From an uncultured Acholeplasma sp. (lineage in GTDB: Bacteria; Bacillota_I; Bacilli_A; Acholeplasmatales; Acholeplasmataceae): a stretch of 35,261 bases of DNA. Below, one piece after another: positions 1 through 8,416 of this stretch (its first letter is position 1; each line of letters begins with the position of its first letter). Under the pieces are notes generated by a model. The model was not told the DNA's origin and made no database searches. It saw nothing but the letters and a program-made list of their open reading frames with translations. The translations under genes and the position numbers were made by a program. The stretch lies in the NCBI GenBank assembly GCA_937934685.1, contig CALGYU010000076.1, positions 1 through 35,261 of the forward strand, given 5' to 3'.

Positions 1-62
1 AGAAAGGAATGTATACTCACTTTAACTACTATAATCATGAATAGAGTATACAAGAAAAAAAG

Positions 63-701
63 ATGACAAACACACAAACACTTAAAACATTAAGAGAAAA
101 CAAATTATCACAAAACCTCATCACAGGCATCATATTTACTTTTGCATTTCTTGGTGTCTTACTGAACTTTATAACTTCCCTACAAGAAAACAAACCACTA
201 GATATGATTGCATATTTTACCAATCAAAGTAATATCATCGTCACAATCACCCTGGCTTTATCCTTTACTAAACTAAAAGATAAAAGTTGGTTTAAATACC
301 TAGCGTTAGTTGCGTTAGTAGATATTTTAATGACGGGTATTATTTATCATTTGATTGTCAATGGCATTGGTTCATTTATAAGGGTTAGTTTTAGCGGTCA
401 TTTGGTCCATACCATCACCCCACTTTTATATCCCATCTTTTATTATTTATTAGTAAAAAAAGCCATACCTTTAAAAAACATGTGGGTCCCACTCATTCAT
501 CCACTTTTATATTTCCTGTATTTTGTTATTTTAGGACCAGTTATTAAATGGTATCCATATAATTTTTTAAACCCAACTTTAGAAGGATCATCTTTAGGAT
601 CTGTACTGTTTTTCTGTTTAGTGGTTTTACTACCTATTATTTTAGTATTTACAGCGATCTTAGTCATTTTAAAAAATCAAATTGAAAAGAAAAATAACTA
701 G
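63..701 (+). CDS. Pr6Pr-family six-helix membrane protein
   Basis: A 212-residue polytopic membrane protein with about six predicted hydrophobic helices. It shows the pattern I associate with the Pr6Pr family: FTNQSNI near residue 52, an HxVxPxxxPIFYY stretch near residue 118, and a YPYxFLNP motif near residue 165. The family's molecular function is not established; the protein should sit in the cytoplasmic membrane. A stop codon at 42-44 lies in frame just upstream, so ATG 63 is the first possible ATG. The Shine-Dalgarno is weak (A-rich, AAGAAAAAAAG). The next gene begins 63 bases later, so the two may or may not be co-transcribed. Family assignment is from remembered motifs; a generic membrane protein is the alternative. 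Confidence 0.7.
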   Translation: MTNTQTLKTLRENKLSQNLITGIIFTFAFLGVLLNFITSLQENKPLDMIAYFTNQSNIIVTITLALSFTKLKDKSWFKYLALVALVDILMTGIIYHLIVNGIGSFIRVSFSGHLVHTITPLLYPIFYYLLVKKAIPLKNMWVPLIHPLLYFLYFVILGPVIKWYPYNFLNPTLEGSSLGSVLFFCLVVLLPIILVFTAILVILKNQIEKKNN

Positions 702-764
702 CATAATATAAAAAAAAGATAAATCATGATACAATATGAGTAATAAATAAAAGGTTGTGAAAAG

Positions 765-1262
765 ATGCCGTTAAAATATATCATCTTATCGATAGGTATC
801 ACCTTATTGTTACTCATTTTTTTACTTTTTATCATCATCAAAATGATAGACAAAAAAAGAGTAACTCAAATTACATTTATTTTAGAAAAATATGGTGACT
901 TAAAAAAACAGAAAAAAAAGAATTATGAATATTATCTCAATGGAGAACCATATCACCTTCTTTTATGGAAGGTTTCAAATATGGGAGAAGTTGTTTTTAA
1001 CAGCCCAACCATTTGGGAAATTAATAATTTCACCAACCCCAAAAGAGTTAATCAAACGCAATTTGTCTCAAAACAACATAAAAAAATAGTCATCATTTAT
1101 CCATTTAACGGACAAATTAAAAGATGGCGAAATGAAAATGAATTAGAATTTGTAACCCCTGATATTTCAATTTGGAATATGAACATCATCAAACATACAG
1201 AATTAGAAAAAATATTAGAAAAAACAAAAAAGGATTATCAAAATGAGCTTACTAGAAGTTAA
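765..1262 (+). CDS. Unrecognised protein with N-terminal membrane anchor
   Basis: 165 residues. Residues about 5-27 form a single strongly hydrophobic helix, followed by a lysine-rich stretch and a soluble domain with several aromatic residues (GEPYHLLLWKV, PTIWEI, NMNIIKHTELEKIL). The likely topology is N-terminal anchor with the domain in the cytoplasm (positive-inside). I do not recognise the family. The gene overlaps the start of the downstream ABC-F gene by 20 bases, which suggests translational coupling. A possible -10 element (TACAAT) lies shortly upstream near 731, and AAAGG at about 750-754 precedes the ATG. Confidence 0.6.
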   Translation: MPLKYIILSIGITLLLLIFLLFIIIKMIDKKRVTQITFILEKYGDLKKQKKKNYEYYLNGEPYHLLLWKVSNMGEVVFNSPTIWEINNFTNPKRVNQTQFVSKQHKKIVIIYPFNGQIKRWRNENELEFVTPDISIWNMNIIKHTELEKILEKTKKDYQNELTRS

Positions 1263-2793
1263 AGGACTAAATTTTAAATACCAGTTAGACCCGATATATC
1301 AAGATGCAGATATGCGTCTTTTTTTAGGTGAACATGCTGTTTTAGTCGGTTCTAATGGAACAGGAAAATCAACCTTATTAAAACTTTTAAATAAAGATGT
1401 CCTACCAGATTCTGGCACGATCGATTGGCAAAACAACATTAAAATAGGCTATTTAGACCAATATGCCACCTTAGATCCTAAAATGATGGTAAAAACATAT
1501 ATTTACGATGTTTTCTTACCTCTTTTTGAAAAAGAACAAGAACAATTTAAATTATACGAAAGAGTTGCTGTTGAAACAGACCCTGTTTTACTTGAAAGAT
1601 TACTTCATTATGCAGATAGTATTTCAGAAGAATTAGAAAAACAAAACTTTTATGCTATCGCCTCCCAAGTTGGTAATATTCTTAATGGTTTAGGATTAGG
1701 AGAAGAAATCTTATCCTACAAAATTGAAGAACTTTCAGGAGGCATGAGAGCTAAACTCATTTTAGGAAAATTACTACTAGGAGAAGCTGATGTTTTATTA
1801 TTAGATGAACCTACTAACTTTTTAGATGTTAAGCATATTGAATGGCTAGAGAAATTTTTAAACAGTTATCAAAAAACATTCATCGTTGTTTCACATGATG
1901 AAAAATTTTTAAGCAACATTGCACAAACAGTGTTTGCAGTAGAAAATGCTAAAATCACACGATATAAAGGTAATTACACCTACTATCTAAAAGAAAAAGA
2001 ACTCAGATATAATCAGCAAATAAAAGCTTATGAAAACCAACAAAAATACATTGATAAAACAGAACAATTCATAGAAAAAAACATCACACGAGCATCTACC
2101 ACCAAAAGAGCACAAAGTAGAAGAAAAATGTTAGAAAAATTACCAAGAATCATCAAACCGCAAACCAACAAACAACTTAGATTTAAGTTTGATTTTTCGA
2201 AAACAACCGGATTAGATGTTTTAAAAATAGAAAACCTTGAAATTGGGTATCAAAATGAACCATTAATTGCCCCACTAGATCTTCTCATCAGAAAAGAAGA
2301 AAAAGTAGTTATTACAGGTAAAAATGGGATCGGAAAATCAACCCTTTTAAAAACTGTTTTAAATTTAATACCTAAAATCAGTGGGACCTACCATTGGATT
2401 GATACTGCAGATATTTTATATTTTGAGCAAGAAAGTCATTTAGAAGAAAAATATACACCATTTGAACATGTTTCAAGTCAATATCCAACCTATGATAAAA
2501 AGCAAATTCTTTCTTTACTAGCTCATTACGGCATTGATTATGAACTTTCACATAGAGAAGTTAAAACCCTATCAGGTGGAGAGAAAACCAAACTTAGATT
2601 TGCATTATTAGAAAAAACCAAAAGTAACGTCCTTATCTTAGATGAACCAACCAATCACCTAGACGTTAATGCCAAAGAAGCACTCAAAGAAGCTTTGATT
2701 AACTACCCAGGAACACTCATTTTAGTCTCACACGAAAAGGAGTTTTACAATGAAATATGCGATTATGAAATATCATTGTATGAAACACCATAA
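1243..2793 (+). CDS. ABC-F family ATPase (both ATP sites intact)
   Basis: 516 residues with two ATP-binding cassettes and no membrane helices: the ABC-F architecture of ribosome-associated ATPases, which act in the cytoplasm on stalled or antibiotic-bound ribosomes. NBD1: Walker A GSNGTGKST (36-44), signature LSGGM (164-168), Walker B LLLDEPTNFLD (from 185), H-switch SHD. A charged linker (about 240-315) joins NBD2: Walker A GKNGIGKST (359-367), signature LSGGE (443-447), Walker B LILDEPTNHLD, H-switch SHE. All catalytic motifs are present, unlike the ABC-F gene at 21789. There is little C-terminal extension. It overlaps the upstream membrane gene; AAGGAT sits a few bases before ATG 1243. A resistance role cannot be told from sequence. 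Confidence 0.93.
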   Translation: MSLLEVKGLNFKYQLDPIYQDADMRLFLGEHAVLVGSNGTGKSTLLKLLNKDVLPDSGTIDWQNNIKIGYLDQYATLDPKMMVKTYIYDVFLPLFEKEQEQFKLYERVAVETDPVLLERLLHYADSISEELEKQNFYAIASQVGNILNGLGLGEEILSYKIEELSGGMRAKLILGKLLLGEADVLLLDEPTNFLDVKHIEWLEKFLNSYQKTFIVVSHDEKFLSNIAQTVFAVENAKITRYKGNYTYYLKEKELRYNQQIKAYENQQKYIDKTEQFIEKNITRASTTKRAQSRRKMLEKLPRIIKPQTNKQLRFKFDFSKTTGLDVLKIENLEIGYQNEPLIAPLDLLIRKEEKVVITGKNGIGKSTLLKTVLNLIPKISGTYHWIDTADILYFEQESHLEEKYTPFEHVSSQYPTYDKKQILSLLAHYGIDYELSHREVKTLSGGEKTKLRFALLEKTKSNVLILDEPTNHLDVNAKEALKEALINYPGTLILVSHEKEFYNEICDYEISLYETP

Positions 2794-2799
2794 AAATGT

Positions 2800-2828
2800 T
2801 TGATATTTTAAAAATAATTTGATATACT
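2800..2828 (+). promoter_or_regulatory. Promoter of rpmG
   Basis: TTGATA (2800-2805), a 17-base spacer and TATACT (2823-2828) form a near-consensus housekeeping promoter. GGAGGG (2843-2848) follows, 9 bases before the rpmG ATG. Confidence 0.75.
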
Positions 2829-2857
2829 TATAAAGTAAGTTTGGAGGGATTATACAC

Positions 2858-3007
2858 ATGCGCGAATTAGTTAAATTAGTATGTACAGAATGTGGCGAAG
2901 AAAACTATCATACAGATAAAAACAAAAAAGCAACACCAGACCGCTTAGAATTTTCTAAATATTGTCCACGTGATCGCAAACACACACTACATAGAGAAAA
3001 GAAATAA
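2858..3007 (+). CDS. rpmG: 50S ribosomal protein L33
   Basis: A 49-residue protein beginning MRELVKLVCTECGEENY and ending with HTLHREKK, the typical size and ends of bacterial L33, a component of the large ribosomal subunit. The first zinc-type pair CTEC is present, but the second pair reads CPRD, so the fourth cysteine is replaced by aspartate. I recall the same CPRD form in Bacillus RpmGB-type L33, so this is probably a family variant. It has its own promoter, a strong GGAGGG ribosome binding site, and a terminator immediately after the stop, so it is a monocistronic unit. Confidence 0.95.
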   Translation: MRELVKLVCTECGEENYHTDKNKKATPDRLEFSKYCPRDRKHTLHREKK

Positions 3008-3008
3008 G

Positions 3009-3031
3009 CTATTCATTGAATAGTTTTTTTT
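3009..3031 (+). terminator. Intrinsic terminator after rpmG
   Basis: CTATTC (3009-3014), a three-base loop, GAATAG (3018-3023), then eight T. The hairpin starts one base after the rpmG stop. Confidence 0.8.
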
Positions 3032-3041
3032 CTATATAAAG

Positions 3042-3644
3042 ATGAAAATCATTGAAAGTCAAACTCTAGCCCAAGGCTATTTAATTTGTCGCTTTAATCA
3101 GTGTATCTTAATAGATCCGCCAAATAACATCGAACAAATAGAGACATACTTAGAACAAAGAGAACTTATCGGTATTTTAATTACCCATGCTCATTTTAGC
3201 CATTTAAGTATGATTCATTATTATGATGTTCCTATCTATATTCATCATCATGACGCACATTTACTATTTGAAGATAAATATAACGGTTATTATCATAAAA
3301 AAAGAGCATATAAAAAGAACAATTTAAACTTACAAATGTTAAAAGATTTTGATGAAATTATTTTAGCAGATCAAAAAATCACCTGTCTTTCAACTCCAGG
3401 ACATACCAAAGGAAGCATGGTATTTTCTTATCAAAATTATCTTTTTACAGGTGACACCCTTTTAAAGGAAAACGTTGGTTCATACGAAAAGTATTCCGGG
3501 AACTTATTTGAACTTAAAAACAGTATTTTAACAATCATGAAAAAATTTACTAAAGACACCATATTATGTCCTGGGCATGGTGAAATAACTACCATCGGAC
3601 ATGAATTGAAAAACAATAAATATTACCATAAATGGAAAAGATAA
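3042..3644 (+). CDS. MBL-fold hydrolase, glyoxalase-II-like, altered metal site
   Basis: 200 residues of the metallo-beta-lactamase fold (YqgX/glyoxalase II-like group). Visible metal motifs: THAHFSH (motif 2, around residues 48-54), TPGHTKGS (motif 3), FTGDTLL (motif 4) and CPGHGE (motif 5). In motif 2 the canonical HxHxDH reads HxHxSH, so the Asp that normally binds the second metal is Ser. Activity may therefore be mononuclear, altered or lost. Substrate unknown. There is no clear Shine-Dalgarno before ATG 3042, which lies only 10 bases after the rpmG terminator T-run; translation may be weak or leaderless. The C-terminal codons form the left arm of the following terminator. Confidence 0.85.
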   Translation: MKIIESQTLAQGYLICRFNQCILIDPPNNIEQIETYLEQRELIGILITHAHFSHLSMIHYYDVPIYIHHHDAHLLFEDKYNGYYHKKRAYKKNNLNLQMLKDFDEIILADQKITCLSTPGHTKGSMVFSYQNYLFTGDTLLKENVGSYEKYSGNLFELKNSILTIMKKFTKDTILCPGHGEITTIGHELKNNKYYHKWKR

Positions 3645-3669
3645 AAACGCTTTTCCATTTATTTTTTTT
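3629..3669 (+). terminator. Intrinsic terminator overlapping the 3' end of the MBL gene
   Basis: A 12-bp stem, TAAATGGAAAAG (3629-3640) with CTTTTCCATTTA (3650-3661), a nine-base loop containing the stop codon, then eight T (3662-3669). Confidence 0.85.
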
Positions 3670-3730
3670 ATAGATAGTAGTATAATAAAATCACTTATGG
3701 GACCTATAAGGCCTAAAAAGGAGAAAAAAA

Positions 3731-4633
3731 ATGAAAAAAAGAAAAACATATGACATGGTTATAGCAGCAATCTTTAGTGCTATCATACTTTTAATGTCTT
3801 TAATACCACAACTTGGTTATATTACTTTAATGCCTGGAGTTAGCGTTACTTTAGTGCATATACCAGTTTTAATAGGCGTGATGCTACTTGGCTTAAAAGG
3901 AAGTTTAATCCTAGGATTCTTCTTTGGATTAGGATCACTTTTCGCAGCACTAATGTATGCAAGAACGCCATTTGACATGGCCTTTATTTATCCATGGATT
4001 TCTATTTTACCTAGAATGCTTTTTGCACTAGCAGCACACTACATCGCTGTTAACTTCATTAAAGTTACGAAGTTTAAATACGGTAAAATAGCGTTAATGA
4101 TTACTGTTTCATTAGTAACCAGTGTCGCATTATACTTTGGGACCAACGCAATTGTTAAAAACGCAACCTTAAATGATTACAATAAAACCCTCATAGAAAT
4201 AAGCACTCTTAAAAAAGAAGATGAAACAGGGAATCAAAGCTTAATCATTAAACTAGAAGAGCAACTGCCAGAGTTATTAGAAAAAGCAGATCAAGATTAT
4301 CAAAGAATTACAACCATCACGACACCAATCATTATAGTGATTGCGATAGTGATTATCGTTATATACGTTGTTTATATTAAAAAACAAAAAGAAGAAGGGG
4401 TTGCCATTCCGTCTATTCTCATCTTATCTACACTCATCCATACAGCACTTGTCATAGGCGCAGTTGCGTTATTTAGTCCAGATGCTTTCCTACAAACCTT
4501 TGGTGGAGATCAAAGTGTTGCATCCATTTTATACGCTATTGCCATGGCAAATGGACTTATCGAAGGACTAGTAGCTGTCTTTATTGGGACACCTATATTT
4601 TTAGCTTTAAAAGAAGTAAAAGAAAGTATGTGA
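3731..4633 (+). CDS. ECF transporter S component, candidate for pantothenate
   Basis: A 300-residue membrane protein whose N-terminal half has the hallmarks of energy-coupling-factor substrate-binding subunits: an amphipathic start followed by small-residue helices (AAIFSAIILL, residues 12-21), VHIPVLIGVMLLGLKGSLILGFFFGLGSL-type loops and YARTPFD. S components bind a vitamin and dock on EcfA/A'/T; none of those partners are in this window. It is 4 bases upstream of coaX, so pantothenate is the natural guess (inference from context only). It is unusually long: a hydrophilic segment (about 140-196) plus an extra helix (198-216) interrupt the usual six-helix core of about 180-200 residues. AGGAG (3718-3722) precedes the ATG; TATAAT at 3681-3686 is a likely -10. 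It ends in TGA. Confidence 0.85.
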   Translation: MKKRKTYDMVIAAIFSAIILLMSLIPQLGYITLMPGVSVTLVHIPVLIGVMLLGLKGSLILGFFFGLGSLFAALMYARTPFDMAFIYPWISILPRMLFALAAHYIAVNFIKVTKFKYGKIALMITVSLVTSVALYFGTNAIVKNATLNDYNKTLIEISTLKKEDETGNQSLIIKLEEQLPELLEKADQDYQRITTITTPIIIVIAIVIIVIYVVYIKKQKEEGVAIPSILILSTLIHTALVIGAVALFSPDAFLQTFGGDQSVASILYAIAMANGLIEGLVAVFIGTPIFLALKEVKESM

Positions 4634-4637
4634 TGAT

Positions 4638-5381
4638 ATGATACTGTTATTAGACATAGGAAACACAAGTATTTATATGGGTATTTCTGATGGAAAAACA
4701 ATTATAGATACATACCGAATGAATACTGAAATAGAAAAAACACCAGATGAGTATTATGCGACTTTAAAAAGTTTTTTTGATATCACTCAAATTACTGACT
4801 TGGCAATCTCAAGTGTTGTCCCAAGAGTTACAGAAGCCTTTAAAAAAATTGGGCATAAATATTTTCATAAAGCCCCACTTATTGTCGGTCCAGGGGTAAA
4901 AACAGGCGTTAATATTAAAACAGATAATCCTAAAGAAGTTGGCGGGGATTTGATTTGTGATGCAGCGGCTATTGAACATAACGATAAACCAACGTTAATC
5001 ATTGATCTAGGTACAGCCAATAAATTCATTTACGTTAAAAATAAAACCATCACAGGTGTCATCATTTCAACTGGTATTCAAGTCTCTAGACAAGCACTCA
5101 TCGGAAACACAGCCCTCCTACCAGATATTGACATCATTACTCCACCTAAAGTGTTAGGAACCAACACCATTCAATGCATGCAATCAGGCCTTACATATGG
5201 AACTGCTGCATTAATTGATGGTTTAGTAGAAAGAATTCAAGAAGAAGTCAATGAAGCATTTGACGTCATCTTAACAGGCGGACTTTCTATTATCATCCAA
5301 GATTTATGCAAGACGCCAATGATTAGAGAACCAAGACTGGTCTTAAAAGGATTGTTAAACATCTATCTTAGAAATAATTAA
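4638..5381 (+). CDS. coaX: Type III pantothenate kinase
   Basis: 247 residues, about the usual CoaX length. It phosphorylates pantothenate in the first committed step of coenzyme A synthesis in the cytoplasm. Motifs in order: LLDIGNTS near the start (phosphate-binding loop), GGDLICDAAAI where the family has GADR, TLIIDLGTANKF where the family usually has DLGTATTxD, GVIISTGIQVSRQAL, TALLPDI, and VILTGGLS. The catalytic Asp of the GAD motif is kept, but the residues around it deviate. It starts 4 bases after the ECF S gene stop, with only a weak GTGATGAT ribosome site, pointing to translational coupling. Terminated by a strong hairpin. Confidence 0.93.
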   Translation: MILLLDIGNTSIYMGISDGKTIIDTYRMNTEIEKTPDEYYATLKSFFDITQITDLAISSVVPRVTEAFKKIGHKYFHKAPLIVGPGVKTGVNIKTDNPKEVGGDLICDAAAIEHNDKPTLIIDLGTANKFIYVKNKTITGVIISTGIQVSRQALIGNTALLPDIDIITPPKVLGTNTIQCMQSGLTYGTAALIDGLVERIQEEVNEAFDVILTGGLSIIIQDLCKTPMIREPRLVLKGLLNIYLRNN

Positions 5382-5384
5382 TTC

Positions 5385-5411
5385 AATAACCCCCTTAGGG
5401 GTTATTTTTTA
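5385..5411 (+). terminator. Intrinsic terminator after coaX
   Basis: AATAACCCC (5385-5393), loop CTTA, GGGGTTATT (5398-5406), followed by T residues. Confidence 0.9.
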
Positions 5412-5450
5412 TCTTAAAATAGCGTATAATGTAAACAAGAGGTGATAAGC

Positions 5451-7106
5451 GTGCTACACATTGAAAAATATAATGCATGGTTAAACGAAAAAACATTAGA
5501 CAAAGACATGAAACTTAAGTTATCAGAACTCACAGAATCAGAAATAGAAGAATGTTTTTATAAAGAACTAGAATTTGGGACAGGTGGCCTAAGAGGACTG
5601 ATGGGACCTGGAACCAATCGAATCAACTTATATACCATAAGAAAAGTCACGCAAGGACTTGCTAATTACTTACTTTGCCATAATAAAGGGGAAAAGGGTG
5701 TTGCTATATCTTATGATAATAGACATCATTCGCAAGCATACGCATTAGAAGCGGCTAAAGTGCTTGCTGAAAACAACATAAAAAGTTACATATTTAAAAG
5801 ACTAAGACCAACGCCTATGTTATCATATGCGGTTAGACACTTTAAAGCAGAAGCAGGAATCATGATTACTGCATCACATAATCCTAAAGAATATAATGGC
5901 TATAAAGTCTATAATCACACCGGGGCTCAGCTTAACGAAAAAGAAGCTGAAGAAGTCATAGATTTTATCAATGGAATTGATAACATTTTTAACATAAAAA
6001 CCAAAGAAAACGACCTTATTCATTGGATAGATGAAAGCTTTGATGCAATCTATTTAAATGAAGTGAGTCAAAATCAAATCAACGATGGTTATAAAACAGC
6101 TAAAATCGTTTATTCTCCACTACATGGAACAGGTGGAGAAGTCATTCCTAAATTTTTAAAAGAACAAGGATTTGACGTATATGTCTATGAGCCACAAATG
6201 GCAGTTGATCCTGATTTTTCTCAAACAGAATCATCTAACCCAGAAGAAGCTAAGGCATATAAAAGAGTCATAGAATATGCGACCACCATCCATGCAGATA
6301 TCATCTTATTAACAGACCCAGATGCAGATAGATTAGGAATTGCTGTATGGCATGAAAATAATTATCATTTAATCAATGGTCATCAAACCGCATCTATGAT
6401 GCTACACTATATTTTAGAACAAGGAAAACTAAAAGGCATCCCCACACAAAAAGGTTGTGTCTTTAGCACCATTGTAACAACCGATCTTCTAAAAGATATA
6501 GCAGAATCATATGAACAAACATTTATGACCACCTTAACCGGCTTTAAATACATCGGTGAACAAATAGAACTCATTAAAGATATCTACACTTACACTTTTG
6601 GTTGTGAGGAATCATATGGTAGTTTGGTTTCATCATTTGTAAGAGACAAAGATGCTGTTCAAGCAGTTTACTTACTATCAGAAATGGCTTGTTTCTTTAA
6701 AGAAAAACAAATGACACTTATAGATTATTTAAAACAAATTTATGATCAATATGGCTATTATCATGAACATACTGAAAATATTAGTCTAAAAGGACTTGAA
6801 GGCGTTAAAAAAATCGAAAAAATCATGAGCCACTATAGAGAAAATGGGTTAAACCTTAAAAAATATCCAACCTACCAAACCAATGACTACCAAACACAAA
6901 TCTATGACATCAAGCCAGCAGTTAAATTACCCAAATCAAATGTATTAAAATATTTCTTCAAAGATTTTTGGATTGTATTAAGGCCAAGCGGGACTGAACC
7001 AAAACTTAAAATATATTACAGCATGAAAGCTGACTCATTAAACCATGCTAAAAAAGAAATTGAAAGTATCAATCAAGAAATACTTAAACAAATTGAAACC
7101 ATATAG
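5451..7106 (+). CDS. pgcA: Phosphoglucomutase/phosphomannomutase (alpha-D-phosphohexomutase)
   Basis: 551 residues. It interconverts hexose 1- and 6-phosphates, giving glucose-1-phosphate for GalU (13438). Motifs: GTGGLRGLMGPGTNR (substrate entry), TASHNP with the phosphorylated Ser at about residue 142, SPLHGTGG, the Mg-binding loop DPDADR, sugar-binding GCEESYGS, and the C-terminal phosphate loop RPSGTEPK. The whole four-domain order is present. The open frame begins at GTG 5442, but that codon lies inside the Shine-Dalgarno AGAGGTGAT (5438-5446), so GTG 5451 is the likely start. TATAAT at 5425-5430 is a probable -10. The symbol follows the Bacillus homologue; specificity for glucose versus mannose is not decided here. 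Confidence 0.93.
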   Translation: MLHIEKYNAWLNEKTLDKDMKLKLSELTESEIEECFYKELEFGTGGLRGLMGPGTNRINLYTIRKVTQGLANYLLCHNKGEKGVAISYDNRHHSQAYALEAAKVLAENNIKSYIFKRLRPTPMLSYAVRHFKAEAGIMITASHNPKEYNGYKVYNHTGAQLNEKEAEEVIDFINGIDNIFNIKTKENDLIHWIDESFDAIYLNEVSQNQINDGYKTAKIVYSPLHGTGGEVIPKFLKEQGFDVYVYEPQMAVDPDFSQTESSNPEEAKAYKRVIEYATTIHADIILLTDPDADRLGIAVWHENNYHLINGHQTASMMLHYILEQGKLKGIPTQKGCVFSTIVTTDLLKDIAESYEQTFMTTLTGFKYIGEQIELIKDIYTYTFGCEESYGSLVSSFVRDKDAVQAVYLLSEMACFFKEKQMTLIDYLKQIYDQYGYYHEHTENISLKGLEGVKKIEKIMSHYRENGLNLKKYPTYQTNDYQTQIYDIKPAVKLPKSNVLKYFFKDFWIVLRPSGTEPKLKIYYSMKADSLNHAKKEIESINQEILKQIETI

Positions 7107-7118
7107 GAGGTAAGAAAA

Positions 7119-8369
7119 ATGTTTAAACACAATAGAGATAATTATTTAAAAAAAGTAGAAGATCAATCTATTTCTATTTTCTACTCAGGAGTTAGTCAAC
7201 ATAAAAGCGCGGATCAAACCTTTCCTTTTGTTGTAAACAGAAACTTTTATTACTTATCGGGAATCGACCAAGAAAACGTCATTTTAATACTTATTAAAGG
7301 CAATAAAACTCAAAAAAGCTTCTTATTCATAGAAAAACAAGATCCAATCAAAGCACTTTGGGATGGAGCTACTTTAACATTTGAAGAAGCAGCCATCAAA
7401 TCAGGAATCGACATACTAGATATTTTAGATATTAGTCAATTTGATGATGTGATATCCCAATACTTAGGTTTCAGTAGAAGAGCTCTTTTTGGGCCAATTC
7501 ATTCTTTATATTTTGATTTAGAAAGAAGTCATGTCAAACAAGGATTTACAAAAGCGAATCAAGAAGCAAACACATATCAAAAACTATATCCACAACTTAA
7601 AATTAAAAATAGCTTCCCTATTGTTTCAGAATTAAGAAAAATTAAATCTGAATACGAAGTTGATAAAATAAGAAAAGCAATTGAAATCACAGATAAAGCA
7701 TTATGCCATATACTAAAAACAATAAAACCAAATATGTATGAATACCAAATTGAAGCAGAATACGATTATATTCTAGGATATCACCGTGTTAAACCATCGT
7801 TTAATACGATCGCGGCTTCAGGAAAAAATGGGACCATCCTTCACTATGTAGATAACGATCAACAAATGAAAGACAATGATTTAATTTTATTTGATTTAGG
7901 TGTTAGTTATGAAAATTACTGTTCGGATATCTCAAGAACCTATCCAGTTAACGGTAAATTTACAGAAAGACAAAAACAAATCTATCAAATTGTTTTAGAA
8001 GCAAACAAAAAAACCATTGAATGGGTAAAAGCGGGTCACACATACAAAGAGTTTAATGACTACGGAAAACAAATATTAATCAATGGACTAAAAAAGATTG
8101 GTTTAATTAAAGAAGACCATGAAATTAACAAATACTATTATCATAGCTTAGGACACTATTTAGGCCTAGATGTTCATGATGTAGGAGACACCACCAAAGT
8201 GATTGAAAGTGGAGCTATCTTAACTGTTGAACCAGGATTATATATTGCTGAGGAAAATATAGGTATCAGAATTGAAGATGATATCTTAATTACAGATAAG
8301 GGTGCCATCAATCTTTCTAGTGGTATCATCAAAGAAATAGAAGATATTGAAGCATACATGAAAAAATAA
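7119..8369 (+). CDS. Xaa-Pro aminopeptidase (M24, aminopeptidase P type)
   Basis: 416 residues. An N-terminal AMP_N domain (to about 165) precedes a pita-bread M24 domain. The five metal ligands are visible: two Asp in LFDLGVSYENYCSDIS, His in HSLGHYLG, Glu in TVEPGLY and Glu in GIRIEDD; the proton-shuttle His is in TILHYVDND. It removes N-terminal residues preceding proline in the cytoplasm and probably serves peptide recycling. It follows the mutase by 12 bases with a strong TAGGAGGT site, so the two form an operon. A long hairpin starts right after its stop. Confidence 0.93.
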   Translation: MFKHNRDNYLKKVEDQSISIFYSGVSQHKSADQTFPFVVNRNFYYLSGIDQENVILILIKGNKTQKSFLFIEKQDPIKALWDGATLTFEEAAIKSGIDILDILDISQFDDVISQYLGFSRRALFGPIHSLYFDLERSHVKQGFTKANQEANTYQKLYPQLKIKNSFPIVSELRKIKSEYEVDKIRKAIEITDKALCHILKTIKPNMYEYQIEAEYDYILGYHRVKPSFNTIAASGKNGTILHYVDNDQQMKDNDLILFDLGVSYENYCSDISRTYPVNGKFTERQKQIYQIVLEANKKTIEWVKAGHTYKEFNDYGKQILINGLKKIGLIKEDHEINKYYYHSLGHYLGLDVHDVGDTTKVIESGAILTVEPGLYIAEENIGIRIEDDILITDKGAINLSSGIIKEIEDIEAYMKK

Positions 8370-8379
8370 AGTAAAGACG

Positions 8380-8415
8380 ATAAAACCTCCTATCATTGAT
8401 ATAGGAGGTTTTATT
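8380..8415 (+). terminator. Terminator-like hairpin that pairs the next gene's Shine-Dalgarno
   Basis: A perfect 14-bp stem, ATAAAACCTCCTAT (8380-8393) with ATAGGAGGTTTTAT (8401-8414), and a seven-base loop. The right arm contains AGGAGG (8403-8408), the ribosome binding site of the gene starting at 8417. The trailing TTTTATTT is a modest terminator tract. Confidence 0.75.
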
Positions 8416-8416
8416 T

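Noticed and set aside
5442..5450. GTG 5442 as start of the phosphohexomutase gene
   Set aside because: This GTG is part of the Shine-Dalgarno AGAGGTGAT, which serves GTG 5451.
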